Below are positions 34,880-45,194 of a DNA stretch of 64,000 bases, in pieces (the stretch's first letter is position 1; the number at the start of each line of letters is the position of its first letter). The stretch spans positions 4,664,001 to 4,728,000 of the forward strand of contig NC_064437.1 in NCBI RefSeq assembly GCF_023343835.1. The letters run 5' to 3'. Made by a program: the position numbers and the translations under genes. The DNA comes from Lagopus muta. Its lineage: Eukaryota; Chordata; Aves; Galliformes; Phasianidae. A model generated the notes under the pieces. The model made no database searches. It was not told where the DNA came from and worked only from the letters and a program-made list of their open reading frames with translations.

Positions 34880-37036
34880 TCAGACACCCCGAATGCTGAT
34901 GTTCTCGTAGCTGGGGGGCGGCGTTTCCTGTGGCCCAACAGGGCTCTGGGTGTCCAACCATGAGGGACTGGGGCGGAACAAGGCGCTGTCAGAGGAGCTG
35001 CGGCGGCGGCCGCTCTGCCAACGCTCATCCTCTTCCTCCTCCTCCTCCTCCAAGTCATGATATGGCGGTGGTGTCAGCTCCTCCTTGCTCACTGCGGGGT
35101 GGAGGTACGTGCCATGAGCAGGTCTGCAGGTCAGGGCTTCTTCGTAGGTGGGGATGGCAGTGGCGTCCCAGGAGCTGCGAGGGAAGAAGGCACCCAGCAG
35201 TGCACACCATCAGTGGGAGCATCTCAGAGCCCATCAATGGGAGCACCTCAATGCCAGTTGATTGGATCTTCCCAGTGGCCTCAACTGGACTATCTCTGTG
35301 CTCAACAATGGGAGCATTCCAGTGCCCATCAACCAGACCATCCCAGTGCCCACCAACGGGATCATCCAGCTCCCTGACAACTGGAGCTTCCTACTGCCCC
35401 ATCAGCCAGAGCATCCTTGAGCATGGGGACACACGCATGCTAATGGTGGTACTTGGGTAGGTTTTGCACACCTGGAGACAAGGGGAGACTGTGTCAGCTG
35501 CTGCCTGGCACCAGGAGGGCTAGGAGCTATGCAGGAGGATGGGCACCATCATTGAGGCTTTGCAACGAGCAGCATCACCCGTTCCTTCTGAGTTGACTGA
35601 CCTCACCTTGAGGAAGAGGAGATGCAGCCCCACAAGGTGCCACCTCTGGCACCAAGGGCCACATGCATGTGTCTGGCTGCAGAGCAGTAGAGGTGGTGCC
35701 TCTCAGTCCTGTTCTGTGCCACAGTGCTTCTTATGGGCAGAAGAGCATCCTCTTAACAACCAAACCCCTTCCAGGGCCCCACAGCCACCCCTAAAGCACA
35801 GGGGCTGCTGGGAGCTGAGCAGGCGGTTTGCACGAGCAACCAGGTGAGAGCTGGGCTTTCTTGTTCAGTGCAGTCCCAGCCCACCCCACGCTCACCTGGG
35901 CCTTCCATGTGCCAGCCCTGCTGCTGCTGCTTCCAGCTGCACTTTGCTGAGCAAACACAACTTGTGTACAGGGAAAACCTCCGCCCAACCTTTGCCCTCC
36001 CCATGCAGGATGCCAATGCTCAGCGATGGCTCCTGCTGCAGTGCCAGGGTGATGTCAAGGTGATGCCATTCCATCGCTGTGGGCGCCGTGCTGGGGACAC
36101 TGCTCCACTGATGTGAAGCCTACCAGAGCCCCAGATGAGTTCACAGAGCCCCAGATACTTGGATGAGCACCAAAAGCCCTGCAGAGCCAGGGACCAACCC
36201 CCTGGGTCAGTAATACATCTTACTGCTGCAGTCCCATCCCACTTAATGCCAACCTGAGAATTGATTTTTTTTCCTTTTTTAGTTTTGACCCCATTTTGGT
36301 ATAGATAACACAAACCCAGCCATTCTATAGAGCAGCATAAATTCATCCCGTTCACTAAAGACCATCAAAAACAATGCAGCACACTCCCTATGCACACCAA
36401 AGAATGAGTGGCACTGGCCAAGGAGCCACAGGACGTCACACAACTGCCACACTGTGCATGGGGATGGGGTTGGCCAACACCATTGCCCAGAAAATCACTG
36501 CAGCCCTCTGCTCTCTGGCTCTGCACAGACACCCAATGCCCCACAGGGCTGAAGTGCTGCTGGAGGATGAGCACAGTGCAGGAGCAGCCGGCGTGTGCAC
36601 GGAAGCACGGGTTGATGCTAACGCACAACGGCATCCGCTCAGGAGCAGAGGGTTCGAGCAGCTGAGCACGCAGCAGCACCCACACCCACCTGCAGTTCCA
36701 CTTCTCCGGGGGCTCAGCGGTGAAGTACTGCAGGTCGCGGGGGAAGCGGTACTGATAGCGCCGTGACACCACGCTGGCGTTGGCTTTGACGGACCAGAGC
36801 AGCCCAAAGAGGAGCAGGATGCCGCCGATGCCGCAGCAGAAGAAGCTGACGGAGCGCAGCAGCGCGTTGGAGGAGCTGGGCACGGCCTGGGCCTCGCGGG
36901 GGGGCAGGAGGTGAGCCCCACTGCCCACTGCTGTGCCCACCTCCCCGTCGCTCCACCAGGCGAAGCACAGCGTCCCCGTCACCAACAGCACGACCCCGGT
37001 GATGGTGACGCCGTAGCGGAACGAGGCGGCCACCAT
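34880..37036 (-). CDS. TMEM61: TMEM61, two-pass transmembrane protein
   Basis: Two coding exons: 36690-37036 and 34880-35174 (GT-AG), encoding 213 aa, close to human TMEM61 (210 aa). Start at MVAASFRYGVTITG; no in-frame ATG lies between the upstream splice acceptor (37087-37089) and this one. First membrane segment ITGVVLLVTGTLCFAWW, second SFFCCGIGGILLLFGLLWS. The cytoplasmic tail has IPTYEEAL, then PPPYHD, an acidic run of ten glutamates with one Asp and a Leu nearby, and PPPSYENISIRGV at the end, matching the human PPPSYESIS. PPPY and PPSY fit the PPxY WW-domain ligand. Function is unknown; the topology and position next to BSND suggest a barttin paralogue. Confidence 0.9.
35205..35415. 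repeat. ~30-bp degenerate tandem repeat in TMEM61 intron
   Basis: Imperfect units around CCATCAAtGGGAGCAtcCCAGTGCC repeat at least six times. The rest of the intron (35415-36689) shows no coding or mobile sequence that I recognise. Confidence 0.7.
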
Positions 37037-37086
37037 CCTTCGGACGTTAGCACGGCTGGCAGAGGAAATGCATGGGAGCTCACGGC

Positions 37087-39461
37087 CTGCAACACAGGAG
37101 AGGGGTGGGAGGGACGAAGGTGTGGAAAAAACCTCCAGGACCAGAGCCGGGACTTTTCCAAGGGTTGTGCGCTTCAGTGTCCTCTTCCTACTCGATACCC
37201 ACCGCCTACATAGAATCAAAGAACAGCAGAATGGCTGAGGTTGGAAGGGACCTACAGCCCCACCCCAGCTGCAGGCTGGCTGCCCCCAGCTCCAACTGCC
37301 CCGGGCCCAGCCGTGGCTGTGGGAACCTCCAGGAACGGGGCCTCCCCACCTCTGAGGAAAGAACTTCTCCCAGACCCCAGTGTGGACATCAACACCCCCA
37401 TATAAAGCCATGATTATGTCACTGGTCACTTAAACGCACTCAAATGCACATAAACATGCAAAAGAGATGACACAACACTCCCACCCCAAATGAGAACCAC
37501 GAGCAGTCGAGTTACAGGGCGGCTCCAGGGATTGTATGGTTCTTGTCTCTGGGGTCTGCTGCAGACTGCCTCCCCACCTCAGAGGAATGCCAGCTGGGGT
37601 TCTGATCAAAGCAAGGCTTATTAGAGGAGGCAGGGAGGGGATGTAAATCTCAGATGTCATCACTCAGCATTATCAGTGCACATTTTTCTCATCTGAAGCC
37701 AGATACAAATTAGCCTCATGGTGACAGTAGGTGCCTGGTGCTGCTACTCAAAACCCTGCGTGCCAGGACCAGGGGCTGCACCACTTCTTGCTTTCTCGGG
37801 GGCAATGGCCAACGACACCCCCACAAACCACAGGGATGCTGGTGTGCAACAGGGAAACACAGCCAGGAGGCTACGTGAGCTTGCCCAGGACAGGTCTTTA
37901 GACGCCATGTGAGCAGCTGCTCCCCTGTGCCACACAGCTCAGGTCAGAGTGGGAATCCATCCCCACCTCCAATAAAAGCCAGGAACCTGCTGGACACGGG
38001 GCTGGGGCCACCAGTCCTGCACTGTGCGTGCAACCAAGGGCAGGAGGAGCTGGGTTATGTTGAGCCACTATTTATCAGATGGGCTCACTGCATGGAAAGT
38101 GAAATGAATTTGTAGTGAAAGAAGAATGGTCTGATCTTATCTACTTCTAATGAAGAAATCCGAGGAGAAAGGAGAGCTGGGAAGTCCACAGGACAGGGAG
38201 CACAGATGGTGTGCTCGGCTCTCGTCCCACGGCCACAAGCCCAAATTGCTGCCAGCAGCAGCCAGGGGCACCCAGCGGCAGCCAGAGGTCACATCTGGGC
38301 CCGACATGAGTCAGAGCTTCACCTCAGAATGAGGGGATGCCTTTTGAACAGAAAGGAACCGAGCTGACATGGAGAAAAAGTGCTCTCTCCGTGTTCGGGG
38401 CTGGGAGGTTTGGGAGATGCTGCAGTTCCCACCCGGGGGGAAGGGGATTTTCAGCCCCCGCGTTGCATGTATCTGGGAGCAGGGGGAGGAGGAGGAGAGC
38501 TTCTGGGAGGTGGCAGATTGACAGCACAAGAATGAGCCCTTCTCTCCTGACAAAACCCGCGGGGCTGAACGCTCCCCCAGCGCGGGGGCGGCCGCTCACG
38601 CTGTCACCACCGCCGCGATCCCCTCGGCAAAACCTCCCCGTCCGCCCTCGACCTGGCACGGCTCTCCCCGAGCATCCTTCTAAGCCCTTTGAACGCGCCA
38701 CGTTAGAAAAGAACAAGGAAGCATCCGGAGGAGCCCTCATCCCGGCTGCTGTCGGCACATCGGACCATTGGACCCGTTGGACCCCCAGCGCAGCACCCAC
38801 AAGGGAGGCTGCCGGATGCCCTTTCCGAGCTCCCATCTCCAGCATCCGAGGCACGCTTGGCTCTGCCCCATCTCCCTCGACCCGCCCTGAACCACGCGTA
38901 GCCGGGAGAAAGATTTGCATGTTGCATGTCCAAACAGACACAGAGGTTAATAGTTTACATAGTTCCAGCGAGATGCTGAGAATAGCAGCCCCCATATAAA
39001 GTTATGCAGATGGTGATTCATAGGGACTACCGAGCGTTGCTCGGAGAAACACTCTTTTCCAGAAAAACGAGAAACGAGAAGCGCTCCGAACCCCTTCGGA
39101 CAGCAGGACCCGCCTCCCACCCATCCTTCCACCGCACGATGGAGGACTTTGAGCGCACCGACGTGCCAAGAGGAGCGGAGACGCACCAATGCGTCAGCGC
39201 CAAATTAAGAAGATTCCTTTCTGCCTCGGACTGAATTTGTCGGCGTTGGTGGTGTTGCTCTGTCAGCAATCAGGGGGTGGCACAGTCCGGACGCACGGCT
39301 CTCACCAACTTTCCAGCCGCATCCCATCGCCGTGCTGCCAGAGGGACCCGCGGCGCGCACAGCCCGTCCCGTCCCCGCAGCACGTCGGGGCTCCTCCGGC
39401 ACAAGCCGCCGTTCCCCCCCCAACCCGGGGAAGAGCCCCGCGGTCCCCGTGCCGTACTCAC
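37087..39461 (-). other. TMEM61: probable TMEM61 first intron
   Basis: A good acceptor (GTGTTGCAG on the minus strand, ending at 37087) precedes the ATG exon, and a donor (GGCGG/GTGAGT, minus) lies at 39456-39461. Between them there is a CR1 fragment, a GC-rich stretch from 38380 and no recognisable coding exon. Confidence 0.5.
37209..37395 (-). mobile_element. CR1 3' end fragment (minus strand)
   Basis: Plus-strand TAGAATCAAAGAACAGCAGAATGG followed by GGTTGGAAGGGACCTACAG is the complement of a CR1 tail; it continues to TCTGAGGAAAGAACTTCTCC near 37370. It lies in the 5' intron of TMEM61. Confidence 0.85.
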
Positions 39462-39610
39462 CCGCCGTCTCCGACCCCGTTCCGCCCGGCGGCTCCCGGA
39501 GCTCGGCCCGAGGGGCGGGCGGGGCCGGGCGGGGCGGGGGGCGGGCGGCGGCGGCGGCGGGGCCCCTCGGAGCTCCCGGGAGCTGCATCGTGGGCTTCGG
39601 GGTCCGCGAT
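39462..39610 (-). promoter_or_regulatory. TMEM61: probable TMEM61 noncoding exon 1 and CpG-island promoter
   Basis: A very CpG-rich block (about 39280-39640) with a consensus minus-strand splice donor at 39456-39461. It is the nearest promoter-like sequence upstream of the TMEM61 ATG exon, which itself starts at a splice acceptor. Inferred; the exon start is not defined. Confidence 0.45.
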
Positions 39611-39829
39611 CTCCTAGGAGAGGGGGGGGTGGAGGTCGGGGATGGGGAGCGACATTCTCATCCTCGGGGGGTGGCTGGGGGGTGTGCTCGATGGGCCGGG
39701 TTTGTGGCTGCGTCTGAGGATGGTGAGGGCACAGCCCTCGGGGGTCCTTGGGGTGCAGGAGGTGGGGAGAGGGCAGCGAGATGAGGAAAGCGCAGCCAGT
39801 GGGACACACGCATCACTGCTGTGTAGCTG

Positions 39830-40090
39830 GGGCTGCAGTACCCTAGGAACCAGTACCAGGAACTTATGGGCAAGATACTGGTATCCTGTGGGTGGGACAC
39901 CAGGAACCTCTGTGTGGGTCCCCCCTACCCTATAGATGGGGACACCAGTAACTTCTGTGTGGGTCCCCACTGCCCTGTAGGTGGTACACCAACCCCCTGC
40001 AGGTAGGACATCAGCACCCCATGGGTGAGACACTGGTACCTTACTGCATATCCTCCTGGCACACCGGTACCCTATGGGTGTATAAGTGGA
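39830..40090. repeat. degenerate ~45-bp minisatellite
   Basis: Imperfect repeated units of the type 'ggtgggacaccaggaacctctgtg tgggtcccc' with CCCTATGGGTG/CCCTATAGATG spacers, at least five copies with strong decay. Confidence 0.7.
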
Positions 40091-43000
40091 TCCCCACCGC
40101 TCTGTGATTTCTGTGCTTCTCCTCTCTTTGTGGAGCCCTCCATTCCCTCACTCCAGTTGGATCTCCATGCCGCGCAGCAGCCGTGGGCATAGCTGGATTT
40201 TAAACAAGCCGAGGGCGTTCTGATCTGAGATTTGGGATGAGCTGTGTGAGTGGCAGCTGGATCAACGCATGCTCCTGTTCCCACAGGTGCAGGCAGATCT
40301 CACCAGCAGCTGTCACACCACGCTGTGATTGCTGAGCACCTCCACAAACTGTGAGCTCCAGCTGCGTTCAACACAGACATCTTCTGGACACACTTGTGCT
40401 GCTGCTGAGCCCCGGGCTGCAGCTCCTCACAGCTTCACAAAGCTGCTGCTCAGCCTCACAGCCATGGGGGCTGCACCACAGCGTGGGCTGCAACAAAGGC
40501 AATTGAAAGGGACGAGCAACTGAGCAACATTTATCCCTGATAAGACTAATAGAGTTTCTTCTGGTTGGAACAATGGGGTATTTTTATAGCTGTGCAGTCT
40601 TTACATAACCAACATCTTGGAGCACTTGTTTCAGCTCCCCCTTTCCACTTTTTTCTTTTCTTTGTTTTGCACACAGCATTTCTATTTTCCCTTGGCCTAG
40701 GTAACCAAACCCTGAGGTCTGGATCCTGCACTGAGCTGAGGTTTGATGCTTTTGGAGCACAGCCTGCAGTTTTAGCGCTTTACATCATCCGGGTGTGGGG
40801 CCATAAAATGCTTAAAATGTTGAAATAAATGAAAGCAGACAGGTGACTGAGTGACAGCAGGATGGCGACGGCCAAGGCAGCAAAAGTCTGAGCTTTATTT
40901 GGAGGGAAAGGGGCTGTGAGTACATCTGGTACCAGGAGGCCAAACACACATGCAGATTTGCTGGAGAAAAGGAGAAAAATTTGGCCTGCAGAATAAGACA
41001 TCCTCCTGTATTTGCTTCTGGTGACATCAACAAGCCCTCAGCACCACATCAGCCCCAAATGGGTTGTGTGTGCTCCCCAGCTGCCTTTGCAGCAGTTCAC
41101 CCTGGGCATCCTGGAGGCCACGGGCACATGCGTGTGTTACATCACAACTCCAAACTACTTATTGCATGGGGGGCCTCTCAGGGACTGCAGCTCCTTTCTG
41201 ATTCCCAGCACAGTCAGCGTCTCCTGGATCTCACTGATGGAAGGAGCCGGGGACCACCATCACCTGAAGCTTCAGGTTGGATAGCAGGAAAACATTCCTC
41301 TCCGAAAGAGCGGTGATGCAGTGGCACAGCTGCACAGGATTCAGCTGGACTCCCCATCCTGGAGGTGCTCCAGAGCTGTGGGATATGGCACCAAGGATGT
41401 GGTCAGTGGGTATGTTAGGATGGGTTGGGCTTGGGGATCTTCTCCAGCCTTCGTGGCTCTCTGATAGCACAGTCACTTTTCTGCCTGCTGCCCCTGCACG
41501 GTGGCTGTGTTGGGCCATGAAGGCTCATCAGCACTGCTCAGCTGCTGCCTCTCCTACACAGCCAGCCCTACCCCAGCCTGTAAGCCCAGTGCTGGCCCCC
41601 AGCTGCTCCAGCACCCAGCTCCTCCACCACAGCCACACTGCAGGGGCTGCTGAGGACACCGGCCCTGTGACAATGAATGCAGGGCTGCCTTCCTCTGCCA
41701 GCCCTGCTCTCTGTTTTGACAAGTGATTCTTTTTATAAATCCCAGTGGCTGTAAAGCTGGGTTTAGTGAATACACCACAGCTCTCGGCATGTTTTTTTGG
41801 CAGAATGTGCTGACCTTGCTCCCCAACACAGCAAACAGGCTCTGAATGCTGGGCCCCATCCCACAGATATTCCAGACTTTATCTCACACCCCACATCTGC
41901 TTCGTCCAAAGGTGATCACTGGGGTCCCAACCCCAACCCTCCTGTGTTTTTTCCTTAAACCTCTAAAGCTGCAATGTAACATCTCCAGTCACAGGATGTA
42001 TTCCTCAGTATCAGGACAAACACTTGCCAACTCCCAGGTGCCACACAGAGCCATGCTGCAGCCTGTGTCCTTCCACGCTGTTTGTTCAAGGCACTGAAAT
42101 GTGCTTTGGTTTCTCAGCAGAGGGAGCTTCTCACGTACCAGTTTGAGCACCAACACGGGCAAACCCTCTGAAATCACACCCTGTTTACAGGTGGGACTCC
42201 TGACCCCCCGTAACCATGGGCTCAGCTATTTGCTGGACAAAGAAGGCTTGCAGCCTTTCCAAAATTCCTGATTAATTTTCATCACTAGTGCTACTGCCCA
42301 TCCTTCTGACATCCCAGTGCCACCCGACAGCACTCTGTCAGTACCAGGGCTAAGGGAGCTTGCATGAAAAGAAGAGCTTTCTCACTCTCTCAGTGCCTTC
42401 CTTTGGTCCCTCTGAATGCCTCTTATCGCTCTTCTCACAGACGCCCAAGTTTTCAGCCTACTTTTGTCTGCAGCTCGCATGCTCTGCACAACATCACGTA
42501 CCTTTACAGCTTCATCTTTCCATTCTTTGTCCAAAAGCTGTGGCACAGCCATTGCTAAGTCCAGCTTTAAACCAACAAAGTGCTGCCGGTGTTGGCAGAG
42601 CAATGTGATGATCACTTTGGAGATGACCCATGTGCTTAAGAAGCCCCTGCCCTGCGCCTACACAGAGATGTGTGGGGCACGAACTCAGCAGAGAGCTGAT
42701 CAGGGCAGGAGGACAAGAATATTTTACAAGTATTCCTCAGTTAGATCAGCTCTCCAACCTGTTGTACGGTGACAGCAGAAGCATTTGTACTGCACAGCAT
42801 GCCCAGAACAGCACGAGTGGGTGGAAGGGATGGCAGGAAGGAAGAAGGCTGCTTTTTTAAGCACCCTTAAAATGATAATTTAATTGAGGAGAACTGGGAT
42901 TTCAGGCTTACAGAAGACTAATCTCAGCTTTTCGCACCACAGTTGAAAATGATGCTTTGCTAAGCCCGCACTGTTTGCTGGATGAAGTTTTGCTCGCACC

Positions 43001-44400
43001 CAAAGTAACTAAAATTGAAACAATTCAGCCTTAAATAAACCTGCCTCCCCTTCCCTCACCCCCTCAGATTCCTGTACCTGGCACCACTACGCATGTAGGT
43101 GATTCCACTGCAATCTGAACAGTCATTCATTTCTGTTCCTTCCAAGCAGTTTCACACTGCAGTCTTTGAGCTCACCTGCTCCCTCCTTGTTGTGCAGGGC
43201 CTTACAAAAACAAGAGCAGAGCATGGGAAATGTTATAAACATTGTTAATGGATCTTCATAAAAAAAAAAAACAGTTTCAAAGCATTCTTTACACTGAGGG
43301 TGCAAATACCCCCTTGTGAATAAATGATGCTGTCATACTATAAAGCCTGCATTCAGTCACCCTTAGATGAAGAATAATTATTTAGCTGCTTTAGAGAGGT
43401 TAAAACAACCTCACGTAGGGCATGGGAAACTTCTTTTCTGTGCATAATTCCAGCCAGCAGGCAAATTGGTAAGCAAAGGCAGATAACATCAGCTTAAATA
43501 AAGAAGGAAAAGAGCTAGCAGACAGCCTAGGCACAAGTGCAGTGAATACAGTCTGGCTGTGAATAAAGTTAGGGTGAAAATCAGAACATTTCCAATCGTC
43601 AGAGCAGCAACATTGCAGAGCAGTCTTCTGATATGAGCAATGAGACGAAAAAAAATGAACCAGGTTCAAAGCAGAGTCTCTGGGTTTCCTGAAGGAGACT
43701 ACAAGGTGTGACTGAGCTTTGAACCGTGATGCAGCAATCCTTCCCAGTCCAGCACTCCTAAGTCTCTGCTGTGGCAGTCAAAGGTGCAGATCCTGCTTCC
43801 AAAGAGGAAGAGGCACTCTCTGACATGTCAGCATGCCATGTCACGACGTGACAACATCGGCGTCCTCATGAAATACCCTCATATCACATTCCTGTGGCAC
43901 AGGGCCAGCCAGCATCTCCTTGGTGGACTCTCTGAACTCAGTGATGCTGTGACTGGGTCTCTGTGCCCCCAGAGCAGCAACCTGAGGCTGATGGAGCAGG
44001 GCTCAGGCCGCCTGCTGGCACTGTGTGAGCACGTTCCTGGAGCTGCCTGCAGGACACCGCTGTCACCATACTCCTCTCTAACACTGCACCTCTTGAGGGA
44101 CTCTAGCTGCAGAAATGCCTCATTTTCCTCAAGGACGTGCTGTATGTCTGCTGTCACGCTGTGGAGACTAGGAGGAATTTTCCATCAGGGTTTTAGAGAA
44201 CAAGCTCTAGAAAGAGTCTGCCTCTTTCTCCTTTCTACAAAGCGGATGGCAAGCATCTTGGAGTTTCTGTGGGGCACCAAAACCACCACAAGGCTGCACG
44301 AGAGGCATGTGACAGGGTTCTGCCCCCCAGCCTAAAGGCACCAGCATAATCCCCTTTGACTGAGTGACCCTGGGCACAAAGCAGCTTCTCCACAGAGCTG
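40091..44400. other. intergenic region between TMEM61 and DHCR24
   Basis: No gene recognised in about 4.3 kb, apart from one CR1 fragment. Two long open frames (42382-42615 minus and 43784-44335 plus) show no known domain. A poly(A) run is at about 43259-43271. Confidence 0.55.
41268..41465 (+). mobile_element. CR1 3' end fragment
   Basis: The stretch AGGTTGGATAGCAGGAAAAC, AGCGGTGATGCAGTGGCACA, CTGGAGGTGCTCCAGAGCTG, then GGGCTTGGGGATCTTCTCCA is typical of a CR1 tail. It is 5'-truncated. Confidence 0.88.
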
Positions 44401-44439
44401 CCAATGCCCTATGACAAGACCCATTCCCCTATAAGCCCT

Positions 44440-44870
44440 GACTGGGGGGGTCCCTAATACCTCAGGCCCTGTTCCCATCCCCACACCCTCGCTCTGATCC
44501 CAGTACCTCAGCTCTAGCCCCATACCCTCACCCAACCAAGGGGTATCCAATACCCCATCCCCAACAGAAGGCCTCAACTACCTCAGACCCCATCCCCAAC
44601 AGAGGGTCCCCAGTACCTCAGACTCTATCCCAGCACCTCGTCCCTTTGGAGGGCCCTAAATACCTCAGACCTCATCCCAACATCTCAGCCCCAACAGAAG
44701 GTCCCCAATACCTCAGATCCCATCCCAGCACCTCAACCCCGATCACAGGGACCCCAACGCTTCTGTCCCCGCCCCCACCCCATCACTTCAGTCCCCACCA
44801 CGAGGTCTCCCGTACCTCAGTCCCCAGGGGCATGGATCCCCAGTCCTTCAGCCCAGCCCGGGGATCCCCA
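44440..44870. repeat. CCCCAGTACCTCAG-type degenerate minisatellite
   Basis: A pyrimidine-rich block in which CCCCAaTACCTCAGac(c/t)C and ATCCCAgCACCTCAgCCCC motifs recur about every 40-60 bases. It runs into the DHCR24 CpG island. Confidence 0.75.
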
Positions 44871-44964
44871 GCCCCCAGCCCCGCACCCACCCCTCGTCCA
44901 GGTGCCGCCCCCGCCCCAACCCCGGCGGCCGCGATGAGGGGAGAGCCGGGCCGACCTCGCTCAG

Positions 44965-45062
44965 CCAATCAGCGCCCTCAGCGCCTGGTCCGATCTCCCC
45001 GCAGCTCTCTGATTGGTCTCTCCCCTCCCCTCGCCTCAGGGCGGAGACCGGCGGCGACCAAT
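44965..45062 (+). promoter_or_regulatory. DHCR24: DHCR24 proximal promoter with three CCAAT boxes
   Basis: Within a CpG island just upstream of DHCR24: CCAAT at 44965-44969, ATTGG (inverted CCAAT) at 45012-45016 and CCAAT at 45058-45062, roughly 46 bp apart. NF-Y sites of this kind cooperate with SREBP at cholesterol-synthesis genes. I could not pick out a clear SRE by eye. Transcription should start between about 45080 and 45190. Confidence 0.6.
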
Positions 45063-45140
45063 GAGACGCGAGCTAGAGGGAAGGGAGGCGGGGCCGGGCT
45101 GCGAGCGCGCGAGCAGCGGGCGCGGTGCAGCGGGGGTCCG

Positions 45141-45190
45141 GCGGTGCGGTGCGGTGCGGTGCGGTGCGGTGCGGTGCGGTGCGGTGCGGT
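45141..45190. repeat. DHCR24: (GCGGT)10 pentanucleotide tract in DHCR24 5' UTR
   Basis: Ten perfect tandem copies of GCGGT end four bases before the ATG at 45195. Both strands have open frames through it only because the repeat has no stop codon. Confidence 0.97.
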
Positions 45191-45194
45191 CGCC

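Noticed and set aside
42382-42615. Minus-strand frame with a charged, helical-looking peptide
   Set aside because: Possible coding remnant, but no family recognised, no splice or flanking context, and only 77 codons.
43784-44335. 183-codon plus-strand frame upstream of DHCR24
   Set aside because: No recognisable domain, no promoter or splice context; the opposite strand is also open over part of it.
44934-45194. In-frame upstream ATG as the DHCR24 start
   Set aside because: It precedes all three CCAAT boxes and the GCGGT tract, and the 516-aa product from 45195 matches the family length exactly.
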